The notes under the pieces were generated by a model, which worked only from the letters and a program-made list of their open reading frames with translations, did not search any database and was not told where the DNA came from. This document shows, one piece after another, positions 41,072-49,201 of a stretch of DNA of 50,031 bases. Where the stretch lies: NCBI GenBank assembly GCA_910589315.1, contig CAJUTB010000020.1:1-50031 (forward strand). The letters are read 5' to 3'. A program made the translations under genes and the position numbers. This DNA comes from an uncultured Oscillibacter sp. GTDB lineage: Bacteria > Bacillota > Clostridia > Oscillospirales > Oscillospiraceae. How positions within the stretch are numbered: position 1 is the first letter of the stretch; each line of letters starts with the position of its first letter.

Positions 41072-42084
41072 TTGGCCCTCCAGCTGGGCCAGTCCATTTG
41101 AACGGCGACGCACATTTCGCGGAGCCGGTCGACTGTCTTTTGCGCGTTTCGGTCGGATGCGTCCCGCGGGGTCATGCGTTGCACCAATTCGTCGGCGCCG
41201 CAGTTTGACGTCACAATGGTCGGCATGTACGCCTCATAGCGGGCGTTGATGATGGCGAAAATGGTGGTACAGCCCCATTCCGTGGGCTGTTCGCTGCCCA
41301 GGTCGTCGATGATGAGCAGGGGGATGTCCGCATATAACCGCATGACCTGGGCCTCTGTGCCCTCCCCGCGGCTGTCGAAGGTCTCCCTGATCCTGGCCAG
41401 CAGGTCGATCATGGTCATGCAAATAACCGGCGTCCCGTTTTGAATGAGCTGGTTTGCTATGGATGCGGCCAGGTGGGTTTTGCCGGTCCCATACCCTCCG
41501 ATGAGGAAAAGCCCGTTTCGCTCTTTCTGCGGGGGCTCCACCTTCCCGTCCCTGCCTTTGGACGGGATCATCATGTCAAAGGCGTCGGCGTACCGCTTGC
41601 ACGTTCCGAAAGCCTTGCGGTTCTCCTCGGTCATTTCCCAGCGGTCGAACGTCCGATTTTGAAAACGGCCGCCCATGCCGCTGTCCTTGATGAGCTTTTT
41701 CACCCTGGCCCGGATGGCCTCCTGCTGCTTCCTGCGCTCCTCCGCCTTTTTCTCCTCCTCCGCCTCCCGGTCCTTTTGCGCCCAATAGGCGACGGCCTCC
41801 GGGCATGTGCATCGCTCCGGCGACGGCGACCACAAAAAAACGCGGTTCGGCTTGAACGGAAAAATCATCCCCATGTACTCCAACGTCCGGCCGCAAAACT
41901 GGCAGGTCGTCGGGGCGGGGGCGGGTTTGTCACACTCATACCCGGCAGCCGTGGCCTCGCTGGCCCTGATGGTCGTTTTTGCGTTGATCTCCGGGCCCTC
42001 AGTCCTCTGTGTGGAAGCCCTTGAGCGGGTCGGTATCCGGCGGCCGGGCCCCTCCTCCCGGAGCAGCTCTCCGATTCTTTCCAT
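41068..42084 (-). CDS. DnaC-like helicase loader
   Basis: A 338-aa AAA+ protein of the DnaC/IstB group that loads the replicative helicase. A zinc-like cluster occurs in the N-terminus (CQFCG at 61-65, CTCPE at 92-96). Walker A is GGYGTGKTH (196-204), Walker B LLIIDDLGSE (256-265), with the sensor TSN later (IVTSNCGADELVQRM). It follows the DnaD-like gene, overlapping its 3' end by 86 nt. Its ATG (42084) is preceded by the exact repeated box AGGAGGACACAC, which supports this start despite the overlap. Confidence 0.88.
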   Translation of the reverse strand: MERIGELLREEGPGRRIPTRSRASTQRTEGPEINAKTTIRASEATAAGYECDKPAPAPTTCQFCGRTLEYMGMIFPFKPNRVFLWSPSPERCTCPEAVAYWAQKDREAEEEKKAEERRKQQEAIRARVKKLIKDSGMGGRFQNRTFDRWEMTEENRKAFGTCKRYADAFDMMIPSKGRDGKVEPPQKERNGLFLIGGYGTGKTHLAASIANQLIQNGTPVICMTMIDLLARIRETFDSRGEGTEAQVMRLYADIPLLIIDDLGSEQPTEWGCTTIFAIINARYEAYMPTIVTSNCGADELVQRMTPRDASDRNAQKTVDRLREMCVAVQMDWPSWRAK

Positions 42085-42898
42085 TTCGTGTGTCCTCCTG
42101 TCGTTGCTTCGCTCTCTGGTGTTCGTCGTTGGCCCTCTGCAGGTCGGTCAACGTGCGGATGCCCCGCTTTTTGTACGCCATAAGCGTCGCCTTGATATAT
42201 GACCAGGTCCCTTTGTGTTCGTCGAGGGCGTATTCCATGGCTTTGATGATGACGTCGGCGTCTATGTCTCCCACGAAGCTGCCGAGCTCCTCGATGGATG
42301 TGTGGGACGGGGCCCCGTTCACCCGGTTCAAATAAAACGTCATAACTTTCCCCAGGTTCGGGTCGACTGTTGCGGCCAGCTCCGGGCGCCCGACGGCCGC
42401 CGCAGCCTGCATGGCTTTCGACGGCGGCGCGTCCTGGGCCTCCTCCGGGGCCTGTGGCGGCTCCTGTGGCGTCTGCGTGGGAGGGGGAGGGGCAGGGTCC
42501 CGGTGTTCCTCTCCGCCCGCCTTGGCGGCTTTCTGAGCCGCCTTTTTGGCCCGGTAGCGGGCCTGCCGCTCCCGGTCTTTCTTGCGCCGGTCCTCCCGTT
42601 TCTCCATAAGCCCCCCGGTGTATTCGTCCCAGTCGTGGAGCTTCATGTCGGCGTCTATCAGGCCCGCCTCTTTCATGGCGTCCACGAAGGTCGCGGCGTT
42701 CCTGGACCATTCGCACGCCTCCGCGATGTCCTCGACGTCTACCTTGGACAGGTCGCCGTCCGGGGCGTTGTCAATCGACCACAGCCACAACATGGCGACG
42801 TGGCCCACCGCCTGCGGCGTTTTGATCTTCAAAATCCGCCGGAGCTTCATTATTTTCCGATGGGTAGGGAGTGTCTGGTGCAACTCTATCCATGCCAC
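41999..42898 (-). CDS. DnaD-like replisome organiser
   Basis: A 299-aa DnaD-like phage replication initiator. The N-terminal ~100 residues form a winged-helix (MAWIELHQTLPTHRKIMKLR, VGHVAMLWLWSIDNAPDGDL); then a basic helix and Pro/Gln-rich linker; the C-terminal DnaD-like domain contains IEELGSFVGDIDADVIIKAM and HKGTWSYIKATLMAYKKRGI, where the YIK-x-x-x-x-x motif is typical. It binds the phage origin and recruits the DnaC-like loader. Start codon is GTG (42898) with SD GGGAGGG. An origin was not located. Confidence 0.82.
   Translation of the reverse strand: MAWIELHQTLPTHRKIMKLRRILKIKTPQAVGHVAMLWLWSIDNAPDGDLSKVDVEDIAEACEWSRNAATFVDAMKEAGLIDADMKLHDWDEYTGGLMEKREDRRKKDRERQARYRAKKAAQKAAKAGGEEHRDPAPPPPTQTPQEPPQAPEEAQDAPPSKAMQAAAAVGRPELAATVDPNLGKVMTFYLNRVNGAPSHTSIEELGSFVGDIDADVIIKAMEYALDEHKGTWSYIKATLMAYKKRGIRTLTDLQRANDEHQRAKQRQEDTRNGKNRRAAPGGGARPPDTDPLKGFHTED
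42088..42099 (-). promoter_or_regulatory. Repeated SD box before the DnaC-like gene
   Basis: Minus-strand AGGAGGACACAC, located inside the 3' part of the DnaD-like gene. It supports the start at 42084 and hence a real 86-nt overlap of the two coding regions. Confidence 0.7.
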
Positions 42899-42917
42899 GG
42901 TTTTCGCCCTCCCTATC

Positions 42918-43622
42918 TCAACAAACGTATACCTCGGCGCCTGTCAGCCTCTCGATCTCGGTTTTCATTTGCCGTTCGTCGCTGTTGTTGTTTGACAAAT
43001 GCAAAAGGAAAATTTGCTGTAGGTTGCTCAAATCGTTCGCATTTAACATGTCTTTGAGGTGTTCCAGGGACATGTGCGACTTGAAAAGCCGGGGCGCCAT
43101 ACCGGCGGAAATATACCCGGCCGCAACGCTGCGTTGCAGGGCCTCTGTGCTGTAGTTACACTCACACGCAATCACCGACAGCCCCGAAAATCTGTACTTG
43201 ATGAAATATGTGTCGGTGAAATACAACAATTTTTCGCCTGTTGTTCGGGTGGTGAATAAAAATCCAAGCGGCTCCGGCGCGTCATGCTGCACGTCAAACG
43301 GCAGGATGTCCCATGTTCCGACGGTGATTTGCTCCAACGCCCTGACGCTGTGGAAACGATGACCAAACAACCCGCACGCCCGCAGCGTCCCGCCGCTTGC
43401 GTATACGTCTGTTCCATATTTTGCCAGGTCTTTCATGGCCTTGCTGTGGTCCCCGTGGCAATGAGTGACGAACGCCCCGGCGATGTCCCGCATTTTGAAG
43501 CCGCTCCCGATTTGGATTTGCCTATATGGGATTCCTGCATCCAGGAGCAGCTTTGTCTTGCCGTCGTCGGCGAAATATGCGTTTCCGCTGCTGCCTGATG
43601 CCAATGGCATAAACTCGATCAT
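42918..43622 (-). CDS. MBL-fold WalJ/YycJ-like nuclease candidate
   Basis: A 234-aa metallo-beta-lactamase-fold protein. It opens FMPLASGSSGNAYFADDGKT, like WalJ/YycJ and related phage proteins, and has the metal motif THCHGDHS (53-60), then later DTYFIKYRFSGLSVIACECN, and HLSNNNSDERQM. WalJ-type enzymes are thought to be 5' to 3' exonucleases acting on DNA. In RecT-bearing phages of Firmicutes this gene commonly lies between RecT and DnaD, as here. It could therefore supply the exonuclease that RecT needs. That role is inference. ATG at 43622 overlaps the upstream stop. Confidence 0.82.
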   Translation of the reverse strand: MIEFMPLASGSSGNAYFADDGKTKLLLDAGIPYRQIQIGSGFKMRDIAGAFVTHCHGDHSKAMKDLAKYGTDVYASGGTLRACGLFGHRFHSVRALEQITVGTWDILPFDVQHDAPEPLGFLFTTRTTGEKLLYFTDTYFIKYRFSGLSVIACECNYSTEALQRSVAAGYISAGMAPRLFKSHMSLEHLKDMLNANDLSNLQQIFLLHLSNNNSDERQMKTEIERLTGAEVYVC

Positions 43623-44134
43623 GGTGTGCCCCCTGTGTCCCTGCGGTTTGCCCTCTGCTCTTTCCGCGTTGCCCAGCGGCAATTTTCCGGGGTGTAGTCT
43701 CCGTCGTTGTCAATGCGGTCAATGGTAAGGTCGTCTTTGTACCCGTGGGACATGGCCCAATCGAAAAACGCCCCGAAATCCTCCGCCCATTCCTTGCAGA
43801 CGCTGATCCCTCGACCGCCGTAGTCCTTGTAGGATTTCCGGCTCTCATTCCGGCACCTTGCCAGCATCCCGGCCCAAATTCCATGTAGGCGCGTCCCCGT
43901 TTTCCCGTGTGTCCTCCGGCTGCTGGCCAGCGCCACGCGGGGCCGACAGCCACAGCTCGATGTATGGCCGCTTCGCAAATATTCGAGCCGTGTGCTGACC
44001 TGGGCCCCGCACTCACATAAGCACAGGATCATCCGCTTTTTGTGCCCGTTCAATGTGACGGGCTCGGTTTCCTTGATGACTGTGAGGGCGCCGTATTTGT
44101 CGCCGGGCTTGACCGATATTTTCCGGCGTGCCAT
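43619..44134 (-). CDS. HNH-like phage protein
   Basis: A 171-aa protein with zinc-like Cys residues (CLCECG at 38-43; SSCGCR at 59-64), then a KTGTRLHGIWAGMLARCRNE segment and a C-terminal LTIDRIDNDGDYTPENCRWA signature. The last motif (hDRIdNdGnYxPeNcRW) is known from phage HNH and AP2-type proteins. A nuclease or DNA-binding role is likely; a full HNH triad is not seen. Similar selfish-type homing proteins often sit among recombination genes. The ATG at 44134 lies 2 nt from the RecT stop. Confidence 0.72.
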   Translation of the reverse strand: MARRKISVKPGDKYGALTVIKETEPVTLNGHKKRMILCLCECGAQVSTRLEYLRSGHTSSCGCRPRVALASSRRTHGKTGTRLHGIWAGMLARCRNESRKSYKDYGGRGISVCKEWAEDFGAFFDWAMSHGYKDDLTIDRIDNDGDYTPENCRWATRKEQRANRRDTGGTP

Positions 44135-44136
44135 TA

Positions 44137-45261
44137 TTAAAAGCCCGGTTCTTCGACCGTGGCGGCCTGGGCCGTGGGCTGCCTTGTCGGCTCGACGATC
44201 TCCCCTGTCCCCGGGTTGGTCTGCGGGATCGTCGCGGGCTGCGGCGGCGCCCCGAGGGCCTGGGCGGCGGTGGGCGGGAGCGCCGTCGGCGTGGTGTCGA
44301 TGGGGATGATGTTGGCCTGGGCGTCGATCTCCGCCTGGGCCTGGATTTCGGCGAAGCGGGCCTCCCGGGCTTTCATAAACTGGTAGGCGTCGTCGATTTT
44401 CTGCGGGTCGCGGGGCAGGTGCTTGGCGCTGTAGACCTCCCGGATCAGGGTCTTGCGGCACATTTCCTCAAACCAGCCCTCTTTCTCGACCTCCACCTTT
44501 TTCCGCTTTCCGTCCACGGTCTGCCATTCGGTCGCTTTTCCGCCCCAGAAATTCGCGGAGGCATACTCCGGCTTGCGCTTGAGGATGTCCTTGAGGGGCA
44601 TGATGATGAGCTCATTCTTGGCCGGCTCCGCAAACTCCAAATAGCCGAAGCCGCCGACGATCTCCCCGCGGTCGAAGGGGTTGTTGATCTGGAACTCATA
44701 CGTCGCCACGGGGTGGGCGCTGTCCTTTTTGTGGGGGACGAAGGTGTCGGTGCTGTAGACCAGCTCGATTGTCTCCCCGATGGGGGCCTCCAATGCGTAG
44801 CGGATGGCCGTGTACTTGATGCCGTTGTACCCGGGCATGAGGGTGATGTCGTACAAATTCGCCTTGTTGTTCTTATACGGGACGGGGTACAGCATGGCGT
44901 CCTGCTGCATGTCCAGCCCCATGCGGGCGTAATGGACCAGGTCCAGGGCGAGGTCGCCCAGGTTGACGTTCTGCCACGTGGCCGGCAGGTTGTTGTCGTA
45001 GTCGTGGTTGCTGTTGTTCTTGTTCTTGCGGATGCGCTCCTCCTCCGCGGTCTTGAGGGCCCGGTCGATCATAATGAAATACCCCTGGATGAGGCGCCTC
45101 TGGAAGTCCGTGACCTCCATGGCCCCGGAAACGGTGGAGCCAAACTCCTGCAGGACCTTTTTGGTGAAGCGTTCGCTCATGTTCTCCTGCTGGACCGCGG
45201 GGGCCTGGGCCGCGGGGGCGGGGGCCGGGGTCATAGTGTTGGTGTTCTTTTTTTCACTCAT
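44137..45261 (-). CDS. recT: RecT-like single-strand annealing recombinase
   Basis: A 374-aa RecT. The core shows NLPATWQNVNLGDLALDLVH, ARMGLDMQQDAMLYPVPYKN and LYDITLMPGYNGIKYTAIRY, the recognisable RecT block, then GYLEFAEPAKNELIIMPLKD. The N-terminus is Ala/Pro/Gln-rich, the C-terminus Pro/Thr-rich, both disordered. It anneals single strands during phage recombination. Its ATG (45261) follows the AGGAGGACACAC box. No YqaJ-type exonuclease is next to it, but an MBL-fold protein and an SbcC-like ATPase are. Confidence 0.9.
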   Translation of the reverse strand: MSEKKNTNTMTPAPAPAAQAPAVQQENMSERFTKKVLQEFGSTVSGAMEVTDFQRRLIQGYFIMIDRALKTAEEERIRKNKNNSNHDYDNNLPATWQNVNLGDLALDLVHYARMGLDMQQDAMLYPVPYKNNKANLYDITLMPGYNGIKYTAIRYALEAPIGETIELVYSTDTFVPHKKDSAHPVATYEFQINNPFDRGEIVGGFGYLEFAEPAKNELIIMPLKDILKRKPEYASANFWGGKATEWQTVDGKRKKVEVEKEGWFEEMCRKTLIREVYSAKHLPRDPQKIDDAYQFMKAREARFAEIQAQAEIDAQANIIPIDTTPTALPPTAAQALGAPPQPATIPQTNPGTGEIVEPTRQPTAQAATVEEPGF

Positions 45262-45263
45262 TG

Positions 45264-45275
45264 GTGTGTCCTCCT
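45264..45275 (-). promoter_or_regulatory. Repeated SD box before recT
   Basis: Minus-strand AGGAGGACACAC, 2 nt before the RecT ATG, with the same 12-nt form as at three other genes. Confidence 0.7.
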
Positions 45276-45600
45276 ATTTCGTTTTTTTGGCGGGCTGAAT
45301 GGTCTGGTATTCGATGGGCGGGAGATCGATGGGCTCCATCGCTTTCACGTACTCCGCCGCAACGGGGTCGGCGCGCTCCAGCTCATTGGCAATGTGCCGG
45401 TGGAGCTTGATGACTAAGGCGACGTCGTTGACCGGGATGTTGGCCTCCGCCTTGGCGATCCGGCCGTAATACTCGACGGCGGCCTCCTGGATGATCTGGA
45501 GCGCCCTGACAAAATCCTTTTCATCAATGGCTACCCGGACGGCCGGCATGTAAGGCGCCGTCGGCTTGATGGGCTTTCCCTTTTTCTTGAACGGGTTCAC
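45274..45600 (-). CDS. Hypothetical protein, GTG start
   Basis: A 108-aa protein. Its GTG (45600) overlaps the previous stop as GTGA. The opening VNPFKKKGKPIKPTAPYMPA is basic, then comes a helical body (AIDEKDFVRALQIIQEAAVE, NDVALVIKLHRHIANELERA). It is encoded just before RecT and could bind RecT or DNA. No family is recognised. Confidence 0.65.
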   Translation of the reverse strand: MNPFKKKGKPIKPTAPYMPAVRVAIDEKDFVRALQIIQEAAVEYYGRIAKAEANIPVNDVALVIKLHRHIANELERADPVAAEYVKAMEPIDLPPIEYQTIQPAKKTK

Positions 45601-45839
45601 TTGTCCCCCTCCTTCCCCTGCGGATCGTCCCCTCCCGGGGCGCCGCCGTTCCTCCAAACGATGAACGAGGCGACGGCGGCGATGACGGACACAACGGCCG
45701 ATCCGGTGCAAATGGACCGCATGGTCCCGGCCGCCTCCCACCCGAGCGCCGCCGAAACGGCCCACCATACCAGGAAAACGGCGGCGATGATGGCCGCGAC
45801 GGCCATGACGTCGCACAAAACGACAAACAGCTTTTTCAC
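45597..45839 (-). CDS. Small membrane protein, GTG start
   Basis: An 80-aa protein with two hydrophobic helices: residues about 4-32 (LFVVLCDVMAVAAIIAAVFL) and about 46-60 (STGSAVVSVIAAVASFIVW-like). The C-terminus is Gly/Pro/Asp-rich. The GTG (45839) overlaps the previous stop as GTGA, the same arrangement as its downstream neighbour. A membrane protein inside a recombination operon is unexpected; it could act in superinfection exclusion or as a signal to the host envelope, which is inference. Confidence 0.65.
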   Translation of the reverse strand: MKKLFVVLCDVMAVAAIIAAVFLVWWAVSAALGWEAAGTMRSICTGSAVVSVIAAVASFIVWRNGGAPGGDDPQGKEGDK

Positions 45840-46045
45840 TCCTCTGTCTCCTCTCCGCCGAAAAGGCTGTACTGGTTTTTGAGCTCCTCCCGGGCCTGCT
45901 GTTTCTGGAGCTCCTTCATCTTGCACACGTGGCCGTACCCGTCGGCGACGGCCTGGGCCGAGGTCAACAGGCCGCCGCACCGCTTACACCTGCGGGCCCT
46001 GACCATGAACACGTCGCCGAGGTCGCTGTCCCGGGCGCGGTCCAT
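45836..46045 (-). CDS. DUF6011-like zinc protein
   Basis: A 69-aa protein with RCKRCGGLLTSAQAVADGYG followed by HVCK. This is the Cys-x-x-Cys-Gly...Gly-x-x-Cys pattern of the small DUF6011-type zinc proteins that are common next to phage recombination genes. The start overlaps the SbcC-like stop (TAATG), and the end leads to GTGA coupling. Function is not known. Confidence 0.72.
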   Translation of the reverse strand: MDRARDSDLGDVFMVRARRCKRCGGLLTSAQAVADGYGHVCKMKELQKQQAREELKNQYSLFGGEETEE

Positions 46046-48009
46046 TATGCGGCGACCTCGACGCGCAGGACCTTGTCCGCCTCGCTGACCACGAGCCGGA
46101 TGACCTGGCCCTCGGTGTCGATCAGTCGGGTGACGCTCTCCGCGTTGTCGACGATGACCGGCATTTCACGGCCGAAGTGCTCCGCGATGGTGGCGACGAT
46201 CTCCAACCCGGCATTGACCCGGGCCGCGTGGTTCGCGGTGGAATACGGCACCATGGCGCCGTCCTCACTGGGGACCAAAACCTCGCAGCACTCACTCAGG
46301 CCGCCGTTGACCTGTTCGGTGAACAGCTGGAAGGACACGCTGCGGAATTTGCTGTTGATGCGGTCTGTGAGGGCGCTGACTTTCTTTTTCGTGAAAACCT
46401 CGCACAGGTAAACGCCGCGCTCGACCTTTTCGTACTCCTCCGCCAGCTGCTTCTCCTGGGCCTCCAGCTCCTCCACCCGGGCCCGCTGCCGGACGGCGTT
46501 CTCCGTCTGGATGATCTGCCCGCGGATGTCGTGCTCCCTGGCCAGGCACTCCTGCAGGCGGGCGTCCGCCTGTTCGGCCTGGGCGGAGACGCCCTTGTCT
46601 GCCTCCGCCGCCGCGCTCTCCAGCCCGGCGATCCTGTCCGCCAGGGCCTTATACTCCGCGGTCTCCTCGAACGGCGGGACGCTGGCCAGCCCCCGGGAGA
46701 CGCTCTCCCGCTTTTCCCGGGCCGCCTGGGCCTCCGCGTCGGCCTCCGCGGCCCGCCTGTCGAGCTCCTCGGCCTGGGCCTCCACCCCCGCGATCATGTC
46801 CTTGTTGGCCTCCCTGCGGCCCCTCTCATTGATGGTGGCCAAACGCTCCGCCCGCCTCTGGTTGAAGTCGCCCCGCATGGCCTCGATCTTGTCCTCCGGC
46901 AGACGGCGGCCGCACGTGGGGCAGGTCTCCTGCCCGGCGTCAAACTTCAGGGCCGCGGCCTCCCGGTACTCCGCCAGGATGCTCTCCCGCAGGTTCGTCA
47001 ACCGCTCCGCCTGCCGCCGCTTCGTCGCGGCCTCCGCCCGGGCGTCATCTGCCCGGCGCCCTGCCTCCCGGATTTCCTTGTCAATGGCCGCCAGGGCCTC
47101 ATACGTGCCCGCCATGGCGTCCTTGTTCTTCCGGGTGTAATCTGCCCTTGCCTCCGCCAGCTCCGCCCTGACGGCCGCCAGGGCGGCCCTGTGGGTGTCT
47201 CCCGTGCCCGCCCGGATGTCCGCGATCATCTGGCGGGCCTCCTCGGTGGCCTGGGCCGCCGCGTGGAGGCGGGCCTCCAGGACGTCCTTGGCCGGAAGCT
47301 CCGCGGGGATGGCCCGCTTGGCTTCGTCGATGCGGCCGGGGATGGCGTCCAGCTGCCGGTTGATGTCGGCCTTGCGGGCCTTGGCGATCTTGCTGTACTC
47401 CTCGACCGTGTAAAACTGCGACAGGGTGCCCGGCTTGATCAGGTACGAGGGGAGGTCGTGCAGCTCCGGGCTGCCCTCGATGACGTCGTCGTCGGTGATG
47501 TCCCCGCAAATTTCCAAGAGGAGCTCCCGGCGCTTTTTCCACTCCATGGCCTCCGGGAAATAGTCCGGCATGGTCAACAGCTTCATGGTCTGTTCTCCGC
47601 CGCAATACTCCGCGACGGCCGCCGTGTACTCCTTTTCCTTGACCGGGACGCCGTCCAGGAAATAGTCGACAGTGTTGCCGGTGTACTCCGCCGTCGTGCT
47701 GCCGCGCTTTTTTTTGTAAACCTCCCGGAGCGTCTTTCCCAACGTGACCCGGCTGCCGTCCTGCAGGACGAAGGTGGCGGTGACGGAGTGCTCCAGGTTG
47801 TGCTTCTCCCCGTCGGCCCCGCGGGTTTTGGGGGTCCAATTCTTGGCGCCGGTGCTGGGCTTGTCGAACAACAGCCACGTGATGGCGTTGAAAATCGTGG
47901 TCTTGCCGGTGCCGTTGTCGCCGAAAATGGAGGCGCTCTTTCCGCCCAGGCTGATTTCCATGGATGCGATCCCCTGGAAATTGCTCAGTTTGATGTCCAA
48001 AATCTTCAT
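46045..48009 (-). CDS. SbcC/Rad50-like SMC-type ATPase
   Basis: A 654-aa ATPase of the SbcC/Rad50 group. Walker A is FGDNGTGKTTIF (29-40), two coiled-coil arms run between about 190 and 560, and a zinc-hook motif CPTCGRR is seen at about residue 360. The C-terminal segment has the ABC-type Walker B VIVDNAES near residue 620. No SbcD nuclease partner is seen nearby. It lies at the head of the recombination block before RecT, as in several Clostridia phages. The ATG (48009) follows AGGAGGACACAC. It probably handles DNA ends together with RecT. Confidence 0.87.
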   Translation of the reverse strand: MKILDIKLSNFQGIASMEISLGGKSASIFGDNGTGKTTIFNAITWLLFDKPSTGAKNWTPKTRGADGEKHNLEHSVTATFVLQDGSRVTLGKTLREVYKKKRGSTTAEYTGNTVDYFLDGVPVKEKEYTAAVAEYCGGEQTMKLLTMPDYFPEAMEWKKRRELLLEICGDITDDDVIEGSPELHDLPSYLIKPGTLSQFYTVEEYSKIAKARKADINRQLDAIPGRIDEAKRAIPAELPAKDVLEARLHAAAQATEEARQMIADIRAGTGDTHRAALAAVRAELAEARADYTRKNKDAMAGTYEALAAIDKEIREAGRRADDARAEAATKRRQAERLTNLRESILAEYREAAALKFDAGQETCPTCGRRLPEDKIEAMRGDFNQRRAERLATINERGRREANKDMIAGVEAQAEELDRRAAEADAEAQAAREKRESVSRGLASVPPFEETAEYKALADRIAGLESAAAEADKGVSAQAEQADARLQECLAREHDIRGQIIQTENAVRQRARVEELEAQEKQLAEEYEKVERGVYLCEVFTKKKVSALTDRINSKFRSVSFQLFTEQVNGGLSECCEVLVPSEDGAMVPYSTANHAARVNAGLEIVATIAEHFGREMPVIVDNAESVTRLIDTEGQVIRLVVSEADKVLRVEVAA

Positions 48010-48011
48010 GT

Positions 48012-48023
48012 GTGTGTCCTCCT
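48012..48023 (-). promoter_or_regulatory. Repeated SD box before the SbcC-like gene
   Basis: Minus-strand AGGAGGACACAC, 2 nt before the ATG at 48009. It decides the start over the in-frame upstream GTG/ATG codons. Confidence 0.7.
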
Positions 48024-48355
48024 CATACAAAAACCGCTTGACTTTTTTGACCGTCCTGCGGTATGATGTTCGTGTGTCCTCGGGGGGTCGGCCTTTGTGT
48101 CGGCTCCCCGTTCCTTTCTGCCTGGTACATTGCCGCCGTCCACCGCTGCAGGGCGTCCTCCCGGATGGCCTCGATGGTGAGCTGTGCGATGTAGTCCACG
48201 GTGTTCCGCGCTCCGTCCGCGTCCCCGAACAGGGCGACGATGTGGCGGAGCTTTTTCTGCGCCCGGTCGTACATGTCCCGCCAGACGGCGTCGGTCAATT
48301 CCCGGCCGAGCCGGTCGCTGACCTCCTCCCGGACGGCCTCCTCATGCTTGTCCAC
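48023..48355 (-). CDS. Hypothetical protein, GTG start
   Basis: A 110-aa protein with GTG start (48355). Body is helical: REEVSDRLGRELTDAVWRDM, KLRHIVALFGDADGARNTVD, then RWTAAMYQAERNGEPTQRPT and a C-terminal GHTNIIPQDGQKSQAVFV. The start region is only weakly supported by SD, but the frame is open and coupled to the SbcC-like gene with 13 nt between. I do not recognise it. Confidence 0.6.
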   Translation of the reverse strand: MDKHEEAVREEVSDRLGRELTDAVWRDMYDRAQKKLRHIVALFGDADGARNTVDYIAQLTIEAIREDALQRWTAAMYQAERNGEPTQRPTPRGHTNIIPQDGQKSQAVFV

Positions 48356-48368
48356 CGCCCCGGCCCTC

Positions 48369-49178
48369 TCATTCCCCGGCCCAGGCGTTTACGGCTGCCT
48401 CCCAGCTCTCCAACGCCTCCAGGACGGCGTCCGTGTACTCGGTGGACATGATCCCGTCCTCCCACGCCTCCCGGGCGCCCTGGGCCCCCATGTTGTACGC
48501 CATGAGCGCCATGGTCGTGTCCTCATACCGCGCCAGGTATTCCCCGAGCCGGTAGCACCCTCCGGCGATGTTGCCCTCCGGGGTGGTGGGGTCCAGGCCG
48601 GTGGCTGCCTCGATCTCCGCGTGGTACGATCCGCCCGGGCCCGGGTTCAACTGCATGATGCCGACCTCCCCGGCCGGGCCGCTGGCCTCCATGTCAAACG
48701 TCCCGCGGGTCTCCCAGTCCGCCACGGCCAGGGCCAGGGGGTACGGGCACCCGTACATGTGGCAGTAGGTCCGCATGTAATCCTGATACTCCCACGGCAT
48801 GGGGACGGCCGCCGAAAAATAGCCCTGGGCCTCCAATGCCTCCCCGATGCGCTGGGCCTCCTCCGGGTCCTCCGCCGCCCGGAACATGGCCGCGAAGTCC
48901 CAGGCGTCCCCCTGATCCACCAGGGCAATGACCGGCGGGATGGTCTCGACCGGCTGCGTCGGCTCCGGCGTCTGGGCCGGCTGGATGCCCTGGGCGGCGT
49001 TCGCCCGGGCGGCGATCCCGGTGATGACCACGATGGCCGCCATGGCTGCGACGAAAACCGCCGCGACGGATGCGATCAGGACGTTGCGCCGGATGCTGGC
49101 CGCCCGCTCCCGGGCCATTCTCCGGGCCTCTCTGGCCTCCGCCAGCTTGTCCCGGACCACGATCTCGTAAGTTTTCAC
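48369..49178 (-). CDS. Membrane-anchored lytic transglycosylase-like protein
   Basis: A 269-aa protein with GTG start (49178) and SD GGAGGG. A transmembrane anchor lies at about 33-55 (NVLIASVAAVFVAAMAAIVV) after an Arg-rich cytoplasmic head, then a Pro/Thr linker and an SLT-type domain: Glu155 in ADWETRG, GEVGIMQLNP (169-178) and ALMAYNMG (223-230). This family cleaves peptidoglycan outside the membrane. Its position among early genes is unusual, because phage lysis or tail-tip enzymes sit with late genes. Its target may be the host wall during early infection, exclusion, or conjugation-type spread; all inference. Confidence 0.82.
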   Translation of the reverse strand: MKTYEIVVRDKLAEAREARRMARERAASIRRNVLIASVAAVFVAAMAAIVVITGIAARANAAQGIQPAQTPEPTQPVETIPPVIALVDQGDAWDFAAMFRAAEDPEEAQRIGEALEAQGYFSAAVPMPWEYQDYMRTYCHMYGCPYPLALAVADWETRGTFDMEASGPAGEVGIMQLNPGPGGSYHAEIEAATGLDPTTPEGNIAGGCYRLGEYLARYEDTTMALMAYNMGAQGAREAWEDGIMSTEYTDAVLEALESWEAAVNAWAGE

Positions 49179-49201
49179 GTTTTTACCCTCCTGTTGATGT
49201 T

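Noticed and set aside
46177..48066. Plus-strand open frame of 629 codons opposite the SbcC-like gene
   Set aside because: The minus-strand frame has Walker A, zinc hook and Walker B motifs; the plus frame has only Leu/Gly/Arg-rich filler.
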